A stretch of DNA of 7,307 bases from Actinomycetes bacterium (GTDB lineage: Bacteria; Actinomycetota; Acidimicrobiia; Acidimicrobiales; Palsa-688): positions 1 to 7,307 of the forward strand of contig JAKARG010000154.1 of assembly GCA_021819345.1 (NCBI GenBank), given 5' to 3'. Below the pieces are notes generated by a model. The model had not been told where the DNA came from. It did no database searches and saw only the letters and a program-made list of their open reading frames with translations. Both the position numbers and the translations under genes were made by a program. This document shows, piece by piece, positions 1 to 7,307 of this stretch; the first letter of the stretch is position 1; each line of letters begins with the position of its first letter.

Positions 1-897
<897 letters not shown>

Positions 898-904
898 GTC
901 ATGG

Positions 905-910
905 CTCCTC
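905..910 (-). promoter_or_regulatory. Ribosome binding site deciding the TTG start of the FAD oxidoreductase
   Basis: Read on the minus strand, GAGGAG sits 7 nt upstream of the TTG at 897. The intervening ATG is only 2 nt from the GAGGAG and is followed at once by ACT TGA, so it cannot start the oxidoreductase. This is the strongest Shine-Dalgarno match on the left half of the window. Confidence 0.7.
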
Positions 911-919
911 GGGTCGCCC

Positions 920-925
920 AACCTA
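920..925 (-). promoter_or_regulatory. Candidate -10 element (TAGGTT) for the FAD oxidoreductase gene
   Basis: TAGGTT on the minus strand fits the actinobacterial -10 pattern TANNNT. It would place the transcript start near 913, leaving a short leader of about 16 nt that contains the GAGGAG site. No recognisable -35 element is found about 17 nt upstream, where a GC-rich repeat lies instead. The same hexamer precedes glpX. The call rests on position and motif only; the gene may equally be read through from the glycosyltransferase gene. Confidence 0.3.
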
Positions 926-963
926 CCGGGCCGGCCGGTCCCGCTTCGCGCCGGGCCGGCCGG
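926..963. repeat. Duplicated 13-mer with palindromic core between the glycosyltransferase and oxidoreductase genes
   Basis: CCGGGCCGGCCGG occurs exactly at 926-938 and again at 951-963, 25 bp apart. Its core CCGGCCGG is its own reverse complement, so the two copies can also pair as an 8-bp GC stem with a loop of about 17 nt. It lies just after the stop codon of the glycosyltransferase gene and just upstream of the -10 candidate of the oxidoreductase gene. It could slow or end transcription, or act as a protein-binding site. No T-tract follows, so a standard intrinsic terminator is not supported, and chance in very GC-rich DNA is a real alternative. Confidence 0.4.
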
Positions 964-979
964 CGCTCCCGGCGGGGCC

Positions 980-2848
980 TCATCCGAGCGGGTAGCGGAC
1001 CAGGTTCTCGTGCTCGTAGAGGAAAGACGGGTTGGCTCTCACGACGGTCGTCCCCTGGCCGAGCCGCAAGGAGAACCAGCTCGCCAGGTCCCCGCAGTCG
1101 CCGCCGAAGGGCGCGTACCCGTTGCGCCAGACGAGCCAGAGGGTATGGCCCGGCTGGAGGGTCGCGAGCATGTCCTGCGCGAAGGACTCGACGTCGGTGC
1201 CCTCGACCACCTTGCGGTAGTCGATCCAGTCGACCCGCTCCGGTCCGATCGCCCGGGGGAAGGTCAGCTGCTCCAGGCCCGGGACGTCGACCAGCCGGCT
1301 GACCGCCGGGCCGAGCTGGTCGGGGCAGTAGACCACGAGGTCGCCCGGGCGAGCCTCGGCGTTCAAGACCTGGGCGACCTGGACCGCCTGGGTGCGCGGC
1401 TGGGAGTTGTCCGCCACCCCGGTGAGCAGCCCGGCGACGCAGAGCAGCGCCAGGGCCCCGTTGACCAGTCGCCGCCGGGCGAGCAGGTCCACGCCGAGCG
1501 CGACCAGCAGCAGGAACAGCGGGAGCACGGCCGCGGTGTAGCGGGAGACGAAGGCGGCGTCGTCGATGATGCCTCCGGCCAGGGCGAGCAGCAGGGTGCC
1601 GACGAAGACCGCCAGCAGCGGCATCGCCTTGCGGTTGAGGCCGAGGACCACGGTCACCCCGCCCTCGGCCGAGCGCCCGGGGGACCCTGCGCCGCTCGGA
1701 CCGAAGCCGACCAGGCCGACCACCCGGTCGCCGAGGCGCACCAGGCGCTGGTGGATGCCGGGCGGGCCCACGGCGGTGCCGAGGTCGTCGACCCCGGAGA
1801 GCCCGTCGCTCGACCCGCTCTGCGCGCCGCTGCCCAGGTGTCCGATGCCGACCCGGTCGTCGGGGTGGTGCTCGCCGTCGCTGCGGTGGTCGCCGTAGTG
1901 GTCGAGCAGTTCGCCGGCCTCGGGGGCGCTCGACGGTCGCCGCCCGAAGACCCCGAGGAAGAAGAAGGCGAAGTAGAAGAAGGCCAGCAGGACCGCCCAG
2001 GCGCCGGTCCCGGCGTAGTCGTCGAAGATCTCCACCAGGTCGGCCGCGCTCGGCGCCGGCGCCCACGGTGTGCCGGTGTGGCGAGCCTGGAACAGGAAGG
2101 TCGGCACCCAGGGGACGAACAGCAGGCTGCCGAGGACCATGGCCCCGAAGATCCGGGTGGCCGCCAACGGGTCCACCCTGGCCGGCAGGCCACGGCGGCC
2201 CCTCCAGATCTGGTACAGCAGCCAGGCGCCGGTCGCGCTGAGGAGGTAGAGGGCCCAGTAGTGGGTGTAGAGCAGCGCTGCGGTGAGCGCACCCACGGCG
2301 AGCAGCCGAGAGCGGCTCGGGTGCTCCAGTGCCCGCGACAGGGCCAGGAAGCCGAGGACGCACCACAGCACCATCAGCGAGTACATCCGGGTGTCGGTCG
2401 CGTAGAAGATCGCGAAGGGCGAGGTTGCCGCCACGAGCAGGGTGATCCAGGCGACCCGGGTGCCCCCGAGGCGCCGACCGGCGAACCAGGAGCAGGGAAG
2501 TGCCAGCACCGAGATGATCCCGCCGAGGGCGCGCACCGCGAAGTCGCCCCGCCCGAAGGCGAGCATCCAGAAGTGCATCATCACGTAGTACAGAGGCGGG
2601 GCCCCGTCCTCGCGAAGGGCAGCGTGGATCTGCGAGAGGGGGAGCTTGGAGATGTTGACGGTGATGACCTCGTCGAGCCACAGGGCGCTCGGCGCGTAGA
2701 AGCGCAGCCCCACCCCGACCAGGACGACCGCCGCTGCGAGCGCGCTGGTCAGGCGGTGGCCCGGTTGCCGGGCCTGGTACCAGGCACCGCGCAGCTCGTC
2801 GCCGAGGGTGGTGGGGGCGCTGCCTGCCCCCGAGGTGGTCGTTGCCAC
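980..2848 (-). CDS. GT-C type membrane glycosyltransferase (GT39 / ArnT-PMT-like)
   Basis: This is a 622-residue polytopic membrane protein that probably moves a sugar from a polyprenyl-phosphate donor to an acceptor on the outer face of the membrane. After the first membrane helix (about 33-50), the first external loop holds LWLDE at 56-60, the acidic motif expected for the GT-C active site. GAPPLYYVMMHFW (82-94) and SPFAIFYATDTRMYSL (143-158) resemble conserved blocks of GT39 relatives. About ten hydrophobic segments are visible (near 33, 105, 132, 157, 183, 233, 283, 409, 436 and 462), followed by a soluble tail of about 140 residues (480-622). Residues 303-405 form an unusually long hydrophilic stretch between two membrane segments, rich in Gly, Ser, Asp and His. 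The start is GTG at 2848: an in-frame TGA at 2855-2857 excludes anything upstream, and only a weak GAGA ribosome site is present. It is divergent from glpX and upstream of the FAD oxidoreductase. Family assignment is fairly safe; donor and acceptor are unknown. Confidence 0.85.
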   Translation of the reverse strand: MATTTSGAGSAPTTLGDELRGAWYQARQPGHRLTSALAAAVVLVGVGLRFYAPSALWLDEVITVNISKLPLSQIHAALREDGAPPLYYVMMHFWMLAFGRGDFAVRALGGIISVLALPCSWFAGRRLGGTRVAWITLLVAATSPFAIFYATDTRMYSLMVLWCVLGFLALSRALEHPSRSRLLAVGALTAALLYTHYWALYLLSATGAWLLYQIWRGRRGLPARVDPLAATRIFGAMVLGSLLFVPWVPTFLFQARHTGTPWAPAPSAADLVEIFDDYAGTGAWAVLLAFFYFAFFFLGVFGRRPSSAPEAGELLDHYGDHRSDGEHHPDDRVGIGHLGSGAQSGSSDGLSGVDDLGTAVGPPGIHQRLVRLGDRVVGLVGFGPSGAGSPGRSAEGGVTVVLGLNRKAMPLLAVFVGTLLLALAGGIIDDAAFVSRYTAAVLPLFLLLVALGVDLLARRRLVNGALALLCVAGLLTGVADNSQPRTQAVQVAQVLNAEARPGDLVVYCPDQLGPAVSRLVDVPGLEQLTFPRAIGPERVDWIDYRKVVEGTDVESFAQDMLATLQPGHTLWLVWRNGYAPFGGDCGDLASWFSLRLGQGTTVVRANPSFLYEHENLVRYPLG

Positions 2849-2856
2849 GGGATCTC

Positions 2857-2862
2857 AATCTA
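2857..2862 (-). promoter_or_regulatory. Candidate -10 element (TAGATT) for the glycosyltransferase gene, leaderless type
   Basis: TAGATT on the minus strand matches TANNNT and lies in a small AT-rich island within an otherwise GC-rich 91-bp spacer. Only 8 nt separate it from the GTG start at 2848, so the predicted first base of the mRNA is at or beside the start codon. There is no convincing -35 box and only a weak GAGA as ribosome site, which suits leaderless initiation. Assigned by motif and spacing only. Confidence 0.4.
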
Positions 2863-2927
2863 TCTCGGGGCGGCCGGTGCGGGGCTCGCCCTGCCCTCCG
2901 GCGGCGCTCGGGACCACCTCGTGCGGG

Positions 2928-2933
2928 TAGGTT
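2928..2933 (+). promoter_or_regulatory. Candidate -10 element (TAGGTT) for glpX, leaderless type
   Basis: TAGGTT ends 6 nt before the ATG of glpX at 2940, so transcription would begin at about the A of the start codon. No clear Shine-Dalgarno sequence lies between. No -35 match is seen about 17 nt upstream. Leaderless mRNAs are common in Actinobacteria, which makes this arrangement plausible, but it is inferred from motif and spacing. Confidence 0.4.
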
Positions 2934-2939
2934 CCGTGC

Positions 2940-3938
2940 ATGACCGCCCAGGACCCGGCTGAGACCCCCGACCGCAACCTCGCGCTCGAGCTGGTGAGGG
3001 TCACCGAGGCGGCCGCCATGGCAGCGGCGCGCTGGATGGGCAGGGGCGACAAGGAAGGAGCCGACGGCGCCGCGGTCGACGCCATGCGGGCGGTGCTCGG
3101 CTCGGTCGCGATGGACGGCTTGGTGGTGATCGGCGAGGGGGAGAAGGACGAGGCCCCGATGCTCTTCAACGGAGAGCGCGTCGGGCACGGGTCGGGCCCG
3201 CTGGTGGACGTGGCGGTCGACCCCGTCGAGGGGACGACACCCACCGCCCTCGGTCGCAACGGGGCGCTCGCGGTGATCGCGGTCTCCGAGCGGGGCACGA
3301 TGTTCGATCCGGGGCCGTGCTTCTACATGGAGAAGCTGGCCGTGGGGCCCGAGGCCGTCGGTTCGGTGGACCTCCGACGGCCGCCGGCGGACAACGTGAG
3401 GGCGGTCGCCGAGGCCAAGGGGTGCTCGCCGCGCGACGTGACCGCGGTGATCCTCGATCGGCCGCGCCACGCCGCGCTGATCGAGCAGGTCCGGGAGGCC
3501 GGGGCCCGCATCCGCCTGATCTCCGACGGGGACGTCGCCGCAGCCCTGGCGACGGCCTGGCCCGAGTCGGGCACCGACATCCTCCTCGGCATCGGCGGCA
3601 CGCCGGAGGGGGTGATCGCAGCAGCGGCCCTGCAGTGCATGGGCGGGGAGATCCAGGGACGCCTGTGGCCCCGCGACGAGGCGGAGCGGCGAGCCGCAGT
3701 GGAGCGGGGCTACGACCTCGACCGCATCCTCGCCACCGCCGACCTGGTCCGTGGCGACAACTGCTTCTTTGCGGCCACCGGGGTGACCGACGGCGAGCTG
3801 CTCCGCGGGGTCCGCTTCGATCGCCAGGGGGCGGCGACCGAGTCGCTCGTGATGCGGTCGCGCTCTGGCACCGTCCGGCGGATCGAGGCCCGCCACCGGC
3901 TGGAGAAGCTTGCCGCCTATGCGCCGACAGTGATCTGA
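2940..3938 (+). CDS. glpX: Fructose-1,6-bisphosphatase class II (GlpX)
   Basis: This cytoplasmic enzyme removes the 1-phosphate of fructose 1,6-bisphosphate to give fructose 6-phosphate, the committed step of gluconeogenesis; related GlpX proteins may also act on sedoheptulose 1,7-bisphosphate. The 332 residues match the usual length. Visible family motifs are GRGDKEGAD (35-43), VVIGEGEKDEAPML (62-75), VDPVEGTT (93-100), ISDGDVAAA (195-203) and GIGGTPEGV (217-225). Asp37, Glu66, Asp94 and Glu223 line up with the metal-binding carboxylates known in E. coli GlpX, so the enzyme should be active and dependent on a divalent metal. The ATG at 2940 fits the normal N-terminus, in which helix NLALELVRVTEAAA begins near residue 13. 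It is the only plus-strand gene, divergent from the glycosyltransferase and convergent with the phosphoesterase-acetyltransferase gene, so it is probably monocistronic. Nothing is missing or broken. Confidence 0.96.
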   Translation: MTAQDPAETPDRNLALELVRVTEAAAMAAARWMGRGDKEGADGAAVDAMRAVLGSVAMDGLVVIGEGEKDEAPMLFNGERVGHGSGPLVDVAVDPVEGTTPTALGRNGALAVIAVSERGTMFDPGPCFYMEKLAVGPEAVGSVDLRRPPADNVRAVAEAKGCSPRDVTAVILDRPRHAALIEQVREAGARIRLISDGDVAAALATAWPESGTDILLGIGGTPEGVIAAAALQCMGGEIQGRLWPRDEAERRAAVERGYDLDRILATADLVRGDNCFFAATGVTDGELLRGVRFDRQGAATESLVMRSRSGTVRRIEARHRLEKLAAYAPTVI

Positions 3939-3945
3939 CCAGAGG

Positions 3946-4983
3946 TCACGGGATCGCTTCTACGGCCGGATCGGCCCCGCCGGCGACCCAGCTGCTGCAG
4001 GCCGCATAGAAGCGCGCCGGGCCCACGCCCTCGATCCGCGGGGCGCTCCATCCGCAGTCGCGGAGGTCCGACTCCAAGCGGGCGAGCAGGTGGCGGCCGA
4101 CACCTTCGCCGCGACGGTCCGGGGCGACGAGGACTGCCGCCTGCGGGGTGCCACCGGCCCACCAGGCGGCGGCTCCCCCGATCGTCTCGGCGCGGCGGGT
4201 GGCAGTCACCACTACCGGTGGCGGGAAGCCCCCATGCCGGGCCGGCCAGGCCGGAGCTCCGGCCCGTGGTCCGCCGGCCTGTGGTCCCCCGAGCACGGCT
4301 TCGGCCAGCCCGCCCCGGCCGGGCCCGGCCGCAGCCTCCACGAGCCCGACGAGGTCGGGGCCGAGGATCCGACCCCTGGAGAACGCCACCTCGAGGCCTC
4401 CCCGGCCGACCACCGGACGCTCGCCGAGCACGACGTCGGCGACGGGGAACCAGCGACGCCGCGCGCCCGAGGTTCCCACCGGGGGGACCGTCCGCTCCTC
4501 CAGGAGCACGACCCGGTCGAGCTCTGCGAGGGCGGCGTAGCTGCCGAGCAGCTCGATCGCGCTCCGCGCCCGGTCGACGGGGCAGCCGTCGAGGAGGGTC
4601 ACGTGGGGTACCCATTCCCTGAGCACGGGAGGATCGAGCGGCTCTCCTGCGACGGCCTCGTGGAGGCGGCGGAGCTGCGCGAGGTCGCCGCCGACCTGCA
4701 GGTACAGGACCGACGTGGGAGCAGCGGGGCAGCCCTCGGGCGGGAAGGCCGCCGGCGGCCCGAGGGTGAGGTGCAGGGGCCCGCCGAGCTGCGACCCGGC
4801 GGACCTCAGGCGCTCGAGAGCGGCCCACAGATGCTCGGCGCGCAGGTTGACGGGGCGCACGAGGGTCACGTGCGGCGGCATCCGGGCGAGGTCACCGGCC
4901 CCGAGGGCCCTGCGCAGCCCGTCGACCTCGTCTGCGACCGGGGGGTCGAGGACGAGCGCGACCCCGGCTCGCCGGCGGGCCAT
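3946..4983 (-). CDS. Two-domain protein: 2H phosphoesterase (LigT/2'-5' RNA ligase-like) fused to GNAT acetyltransferase
   Basis: The 345-residue protein has an N-terminal 2H phosphoesterase domain (about 1-190) with both signature motifs: PPHVTLV, His38-Val-Thr40, and VPHVTLL, His127-Val-Thr129. Members cleave or ligate 2',5'-linked RNA or cyclic phosphodiester bonds; the two His and two Thr form the active site. A flexible Gly/Ala/Pro-rich stretch lies at about 218-254. The C-terminal part (about 254-345) looks like the core of a GNAT N-acetyltransferase: VVVTATRRAETIGGAAAWW, then AVLVAPDRRGEGVGRHLL (283-300) with the R/Q-x-x-G-x-G/A acetyl-CoA pyrophosphate loop, and a late GPARFYAACSSW. 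The GNAT part is short; its first strands may lie around 190-217. Start ATG at 4983 is chosen because VALVLDPPVADEV begins the phosphoesterase fold directly; upstream in-frame sequence is out-of-frame atpC. The ribosome site is weak. It starts 31 bp after the atpC stop and is probably cotranscribed with it. Substrates of both domains are unknown. Confidence 0.8.
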   Translation of the reverse strand: MARRRAGVALVLDPPVADEVDGLRRALGAGDLARMPPHVTLVRPVNLRAEHLWAALERLRSAGSQLGGPLHLTLGPPAAFPPEGCPAAPTSVLYLQVGGDLAQLRRLHEAVAGEPLDPPVLREWVPHVTLLDGCPVDRARSAIELLGSYAALAELDRVVLLEERTVPPVGTSGARRRWFPVADVVLGERPVVGRGGLEVAFSRGRILGPDLVGLVEAAAGPGRGGLAEAVLGGPQAGGPRAGAPAWPARHGGFPPPVVVTATRRAETIGGAAAWWAGGTPQAAVLVAPDRRGEGVGRHLLARLESDLRDCGWSAPRIEGVGPARFYAACSSWVAGGADPAVEAIP

Positions 4984-4999
4984 GCTCGCTAGCGGTAGC

Positions 5000-5015
5000 G
5001 CTGGCTGTCGCCAGC
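5000..5015. other. Small perfect hairpin between atpC and the phosphoesterase-acetyltransferase gene
   Basis: GCTGGC at 5000-5005 pairs with GCCAGC at 5010-5015 around the four-base loop TGTC. Palindromic CTAG tetranucleotides at 4989-4992 and 5015-5018 flank it. It fills most of the 31-bp gap and touches the atpC stop codon. No T-run follows in the direction of transcription (minus strand), so it is not a classical terminator. It may protect the 3' end of the atp message or limit translation of the next gene. Confidence 0.4.
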
Positions 5016-5461
5016 TAGGAGGCGGGAGCCCCGGGCGCAGGAGCCGCGCCTGGTGCAGGAGCGGCGCCTGCCGCCTCCAGGCGGACCTGGGCCCGGCGCA
5101 CCGCAGCCTCTGCCGCCTCCAGGTCGTCGGGGCCGCCGGCGTCGCGCGCGCGCTGCTCGGCGCTCGCCAGCTCGGAGCGGGCGAGCTCCACGTCGATGTC
5201 GGCCCCGAGCGCCGCATCCGCGGCAAGGATGCTCACCAGGTTGTCGCGGACCTCGACGATCCCGCCCCCGAGGGCGATCCGGGTCTCGGCGCCACCGGGG
5301 TCGACGATCCTCGTGACACAGCTGTCCAGGGCTGCGAGCAGGGCCACGTGGTCGGCGAGGAAGGCGATCTCCCCGTCGACGCTGCGGGTGACGACCATCT
5401 CGGCGTCGCCCTGGAACAGCACTCCGGTCGGGCTCACCACCTCCACCCTCGTCGTCGCCAT
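5015..5461 (-). CDS. atpC: ATP synthase F1 subunit epsilon
   Basis: Epsilon is part of the central rotor stalk of F1Fo ATP synthase; it links gamma to the c-ring and can restrain ATP hydrolysis. With the second ATG as start it has 148 residues, slightly longer than the common 130-140. The N-terminal beta-sandwich (about 1-86) includes VEVVSPTGVLFQGDAEMVV and GEIAFLADHVALLAAL, equivalents of the conserved TP-G-L and G-I-L-H stretches. A two-helix C-terminal domain follows (about 89-131, VELARSELASAEQRARDAG, then LEAAEAAVRRAQVRLEAAG). A low-complexity Ala/Pro/Gly tail of about 17 residues ends the protein. Two consecutive ATG codons stand at 5464 and 5461. GAGG at 5467-5470 is only 2 nt from the first and 5 nt from the second, so the second is preferred; the difference is one residue. 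It lies 67 bp downstream of the atpD stop as the last standard gene of the operon. Confidence 0.93.
   Translation of the reverse strand: MATTRVEVVSPTGVLFQGDAEMVVTRSVDGEIAFLADHVALLAALDSCVTRIVDPGGAETRIALGGGIVEVRDNLVSILAADAALGADIDVELARSELASAEQRARDAGGPDDLEAAEAAVRRAQVRLEAAGAAPAPGAAPAPGAPAS
5037..5072. repeat. 18-bp tandem repeat encoding the Ala-Pro-Gly tail of epsilon
   Basis: Two adjacent 18-bp units, GCAGGAGCCGCGCCTGGT and GCAGGAGCGGCGCCTGCC, differ at three positions. In the atpC frame they encode two copies of a six-residue Ala/Pro/Gly unit, giving the tail GAAPAPGAAPAPGAPAS. The unit length is a multiple of three, so changes in copy number would keep the frame. Confidence 0.7.
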
Positions 5462-5498
5462 CATCGCCTCACAAAGGACTCGGGCGCGCCGAGCGTGC

Positions 5499-5515
5499 GT
5501 CCCCCCGGCGGGGAC
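5499..5515. other. GC hairpin in the atpD-atpC spacer
   Basis: GTCCCC at 5499-5504 and GGGGAC at 5510-5515 form a perfect 6-bp stem with a five-base loop. It lies in the spacer between the atpD stop and the atpC ribosome site. No T-tract follows, so readthrough into atpC is expected. Such intercistronic stems may set the relative amounts of beta (three per enzyme) and epsilon (one per enzyme), which is inference. Confidence 0.35.
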
Positions 5516-5528
5516 CCGGCCGCAGCTC

Positions 5529-6977
<1,449 letters not shown>

Positions 6978-6983
6978 GGTCTG

Positions 6984-6989
6984 CTCCTC
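6984..6989 (-). promoter_or_regulatory. Ribosome binding site supporting the internal atpD start
   Basis: GAGGAG on the minus strand lies 6 nt before the ATG at 6977. It falls inside the longer reading frame that begins at 7010, where it encodes a Glu-Glu pair. This favours 6977 as the main beta-subunit start, although both ATGs could be used. Confidence 0.6.
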
Positions 6990-7006
6990 ATCGATGGGCT
7001 GTGTCG

Positions 7007-7307
7007 TCATGCTGCGTCGGGGTCCTCGTAGGACTCCAGGTGGACCGCCAGTTCGTCCTCGCCGCCCCTCAGGGCCTCGGCACCACCGACGATCTCCATG
7101 ATCTCGGTGGTGATCGCGTCCTGCCTGGCCCGGTTCATCACCCGGGTCAGGTTGGTGATGAGGTCCTCGGCATTGTCGGTGGCCGCCTTCATCGCCCGCT
7201 GGCGGGCGACGTGCTCGGAGGCCGATGCGGACAGTAGGGCGGCGAGGATCTCTCCCTGGAGCCAGTTGGGCAGCAGGTAGTCGAGCAGCTCGGCCGGGCC
7301 CGGTTCG
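7007..7307 (-). CDS. atpG: ATP synthase F1 subunit gamma (C-terminal part; start beyond the right edge)
   Basis: Gamma is the rotor shaft of F1Fo ATP synthase, turning inside the alpha3-beta3 ring. The 99 visible residues are its C-terminal part. They include ELLDYLLPNWLQGEILAALL, then ASEHVARQRAMKAATDNAED and the near-invariant final helix LTRVMNRARQDAITTEIMEI followed by VGGAEAL, which forms the coiled coil with the N-terminal helix. The protein then continues for 20 more residues of largely acidic character (RGGEDELAVHLESYEDPDAA), past the point where many gamma subunits end. The TGA stop overlaps the ATG at 7010 of the longer atpD frame (ATGA), consistent with coupled translation in one operon. 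The N-terminal two thirds lie outside the window. Confidence 0.96.
   Translation of the reverse strand, partial: EPGPAELLDYLLPNWLQGEILAALLSASASEHVARQRAMKAATDNAEDLITNLTRVMNRARQDAITTEIMEIVGGAEALRGGEDELAVHLESYEDPDAA

Noticed and set aside
1010..2962. A 650-codon plus-strand frame antisense to the glycosyltransferase
   Set aside because: Its composition is low-complexity and rich in charged residues, with no motif, while the opposite strand encodes a clear membrane enzyme with family motifs. It is a shadow frame.
3939..3945. A possible bidirectional terminator between the convergent genes
   Set aside because: Only 7 bp separate the stop codons and I found no stem with a T-tract across the junction.
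4984..5226. An 81-codon N-terminal extension of the phosphoesterase-acetyltransferase frame, back to 5226
   Set aside because: The added residues are Arg/Ala/Pro-rich and overlap atpC in another frame, whereas the phosphoesterase fold begins directly after the ATG at 4983.
5483..5490. GGCGCGCC palindrome in the atpD-atpC spacer as a possible operator
   Set aside because: An 8-bp GC palindrome is common by chance in such DNA, and nothing else supports a regulatory role.

Overview
This is a GC-rich window with strong codon bias. It looks like chromosomal DNA of an Actinomycetota member, possibly an acidimicrobial lineage. That placement rests on GC content, frequent GTG/TTG starts, -10-only promoter candidates and the style of the ATP synthase subunits; no rRNA or other marker is present to settle it. 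Six genes fill almost the whole window, and two of them run off the edges. I found no rRNA, tRNA, CRISPR array, insertion sequence or phage gene.

Left part, minus strand (1-2848): a GT-C type membrane glycosyltransferase (GT39/ArnT-like) is followed by an FAD-dependent oxidoreductase of the amine-oxidase / UDP-galactopyranose-mutase-like group, which is cut by the left edge. Both read leftward with an 82-bp gap and may act together on envelope glycans or lipid-linked sugars, which is inference from proximity. A 91-bp spacer separates the glycosyltransferase from the divergent glpX. It carries a -10-like hexamer facing each way, each so close to its start codon that both mRNAs could be leaderless.

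Middle, plus strand (2940-3938): glpX, a class II fructose-1,6-bisphosphatase with its metal-binding carboxylates intact, serving gluconeogenesis. It converges on the next gene with only 7 bp between the stop codons.

Right part, minus strand (3946-7307): the 3' end of an F1Fo ATP synthase operon in the usual order atpG (gamma, C-terminal part only), atpD (beta), atpC (epsilon). A gene encoding a two-domain protein follows 31 bp later: an N-terminal 2H phosphoesterase (LigT / 2'-5' RNA ligase-like, two HVT motifs) fused to a C-terminal GNAT acetyltransferase. This fusion at the tail of the atp operon is the least ordinary item in the window.

The rest is mostly housekeeping. I see no clear evidence of a new multi-gene system. 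The points worth following are the phosphoesterase-acetyltransferase fusion, a His/Asp-rich hydrophilic insert in the glycosyltransferase, and the paired leaderless-type promoters.
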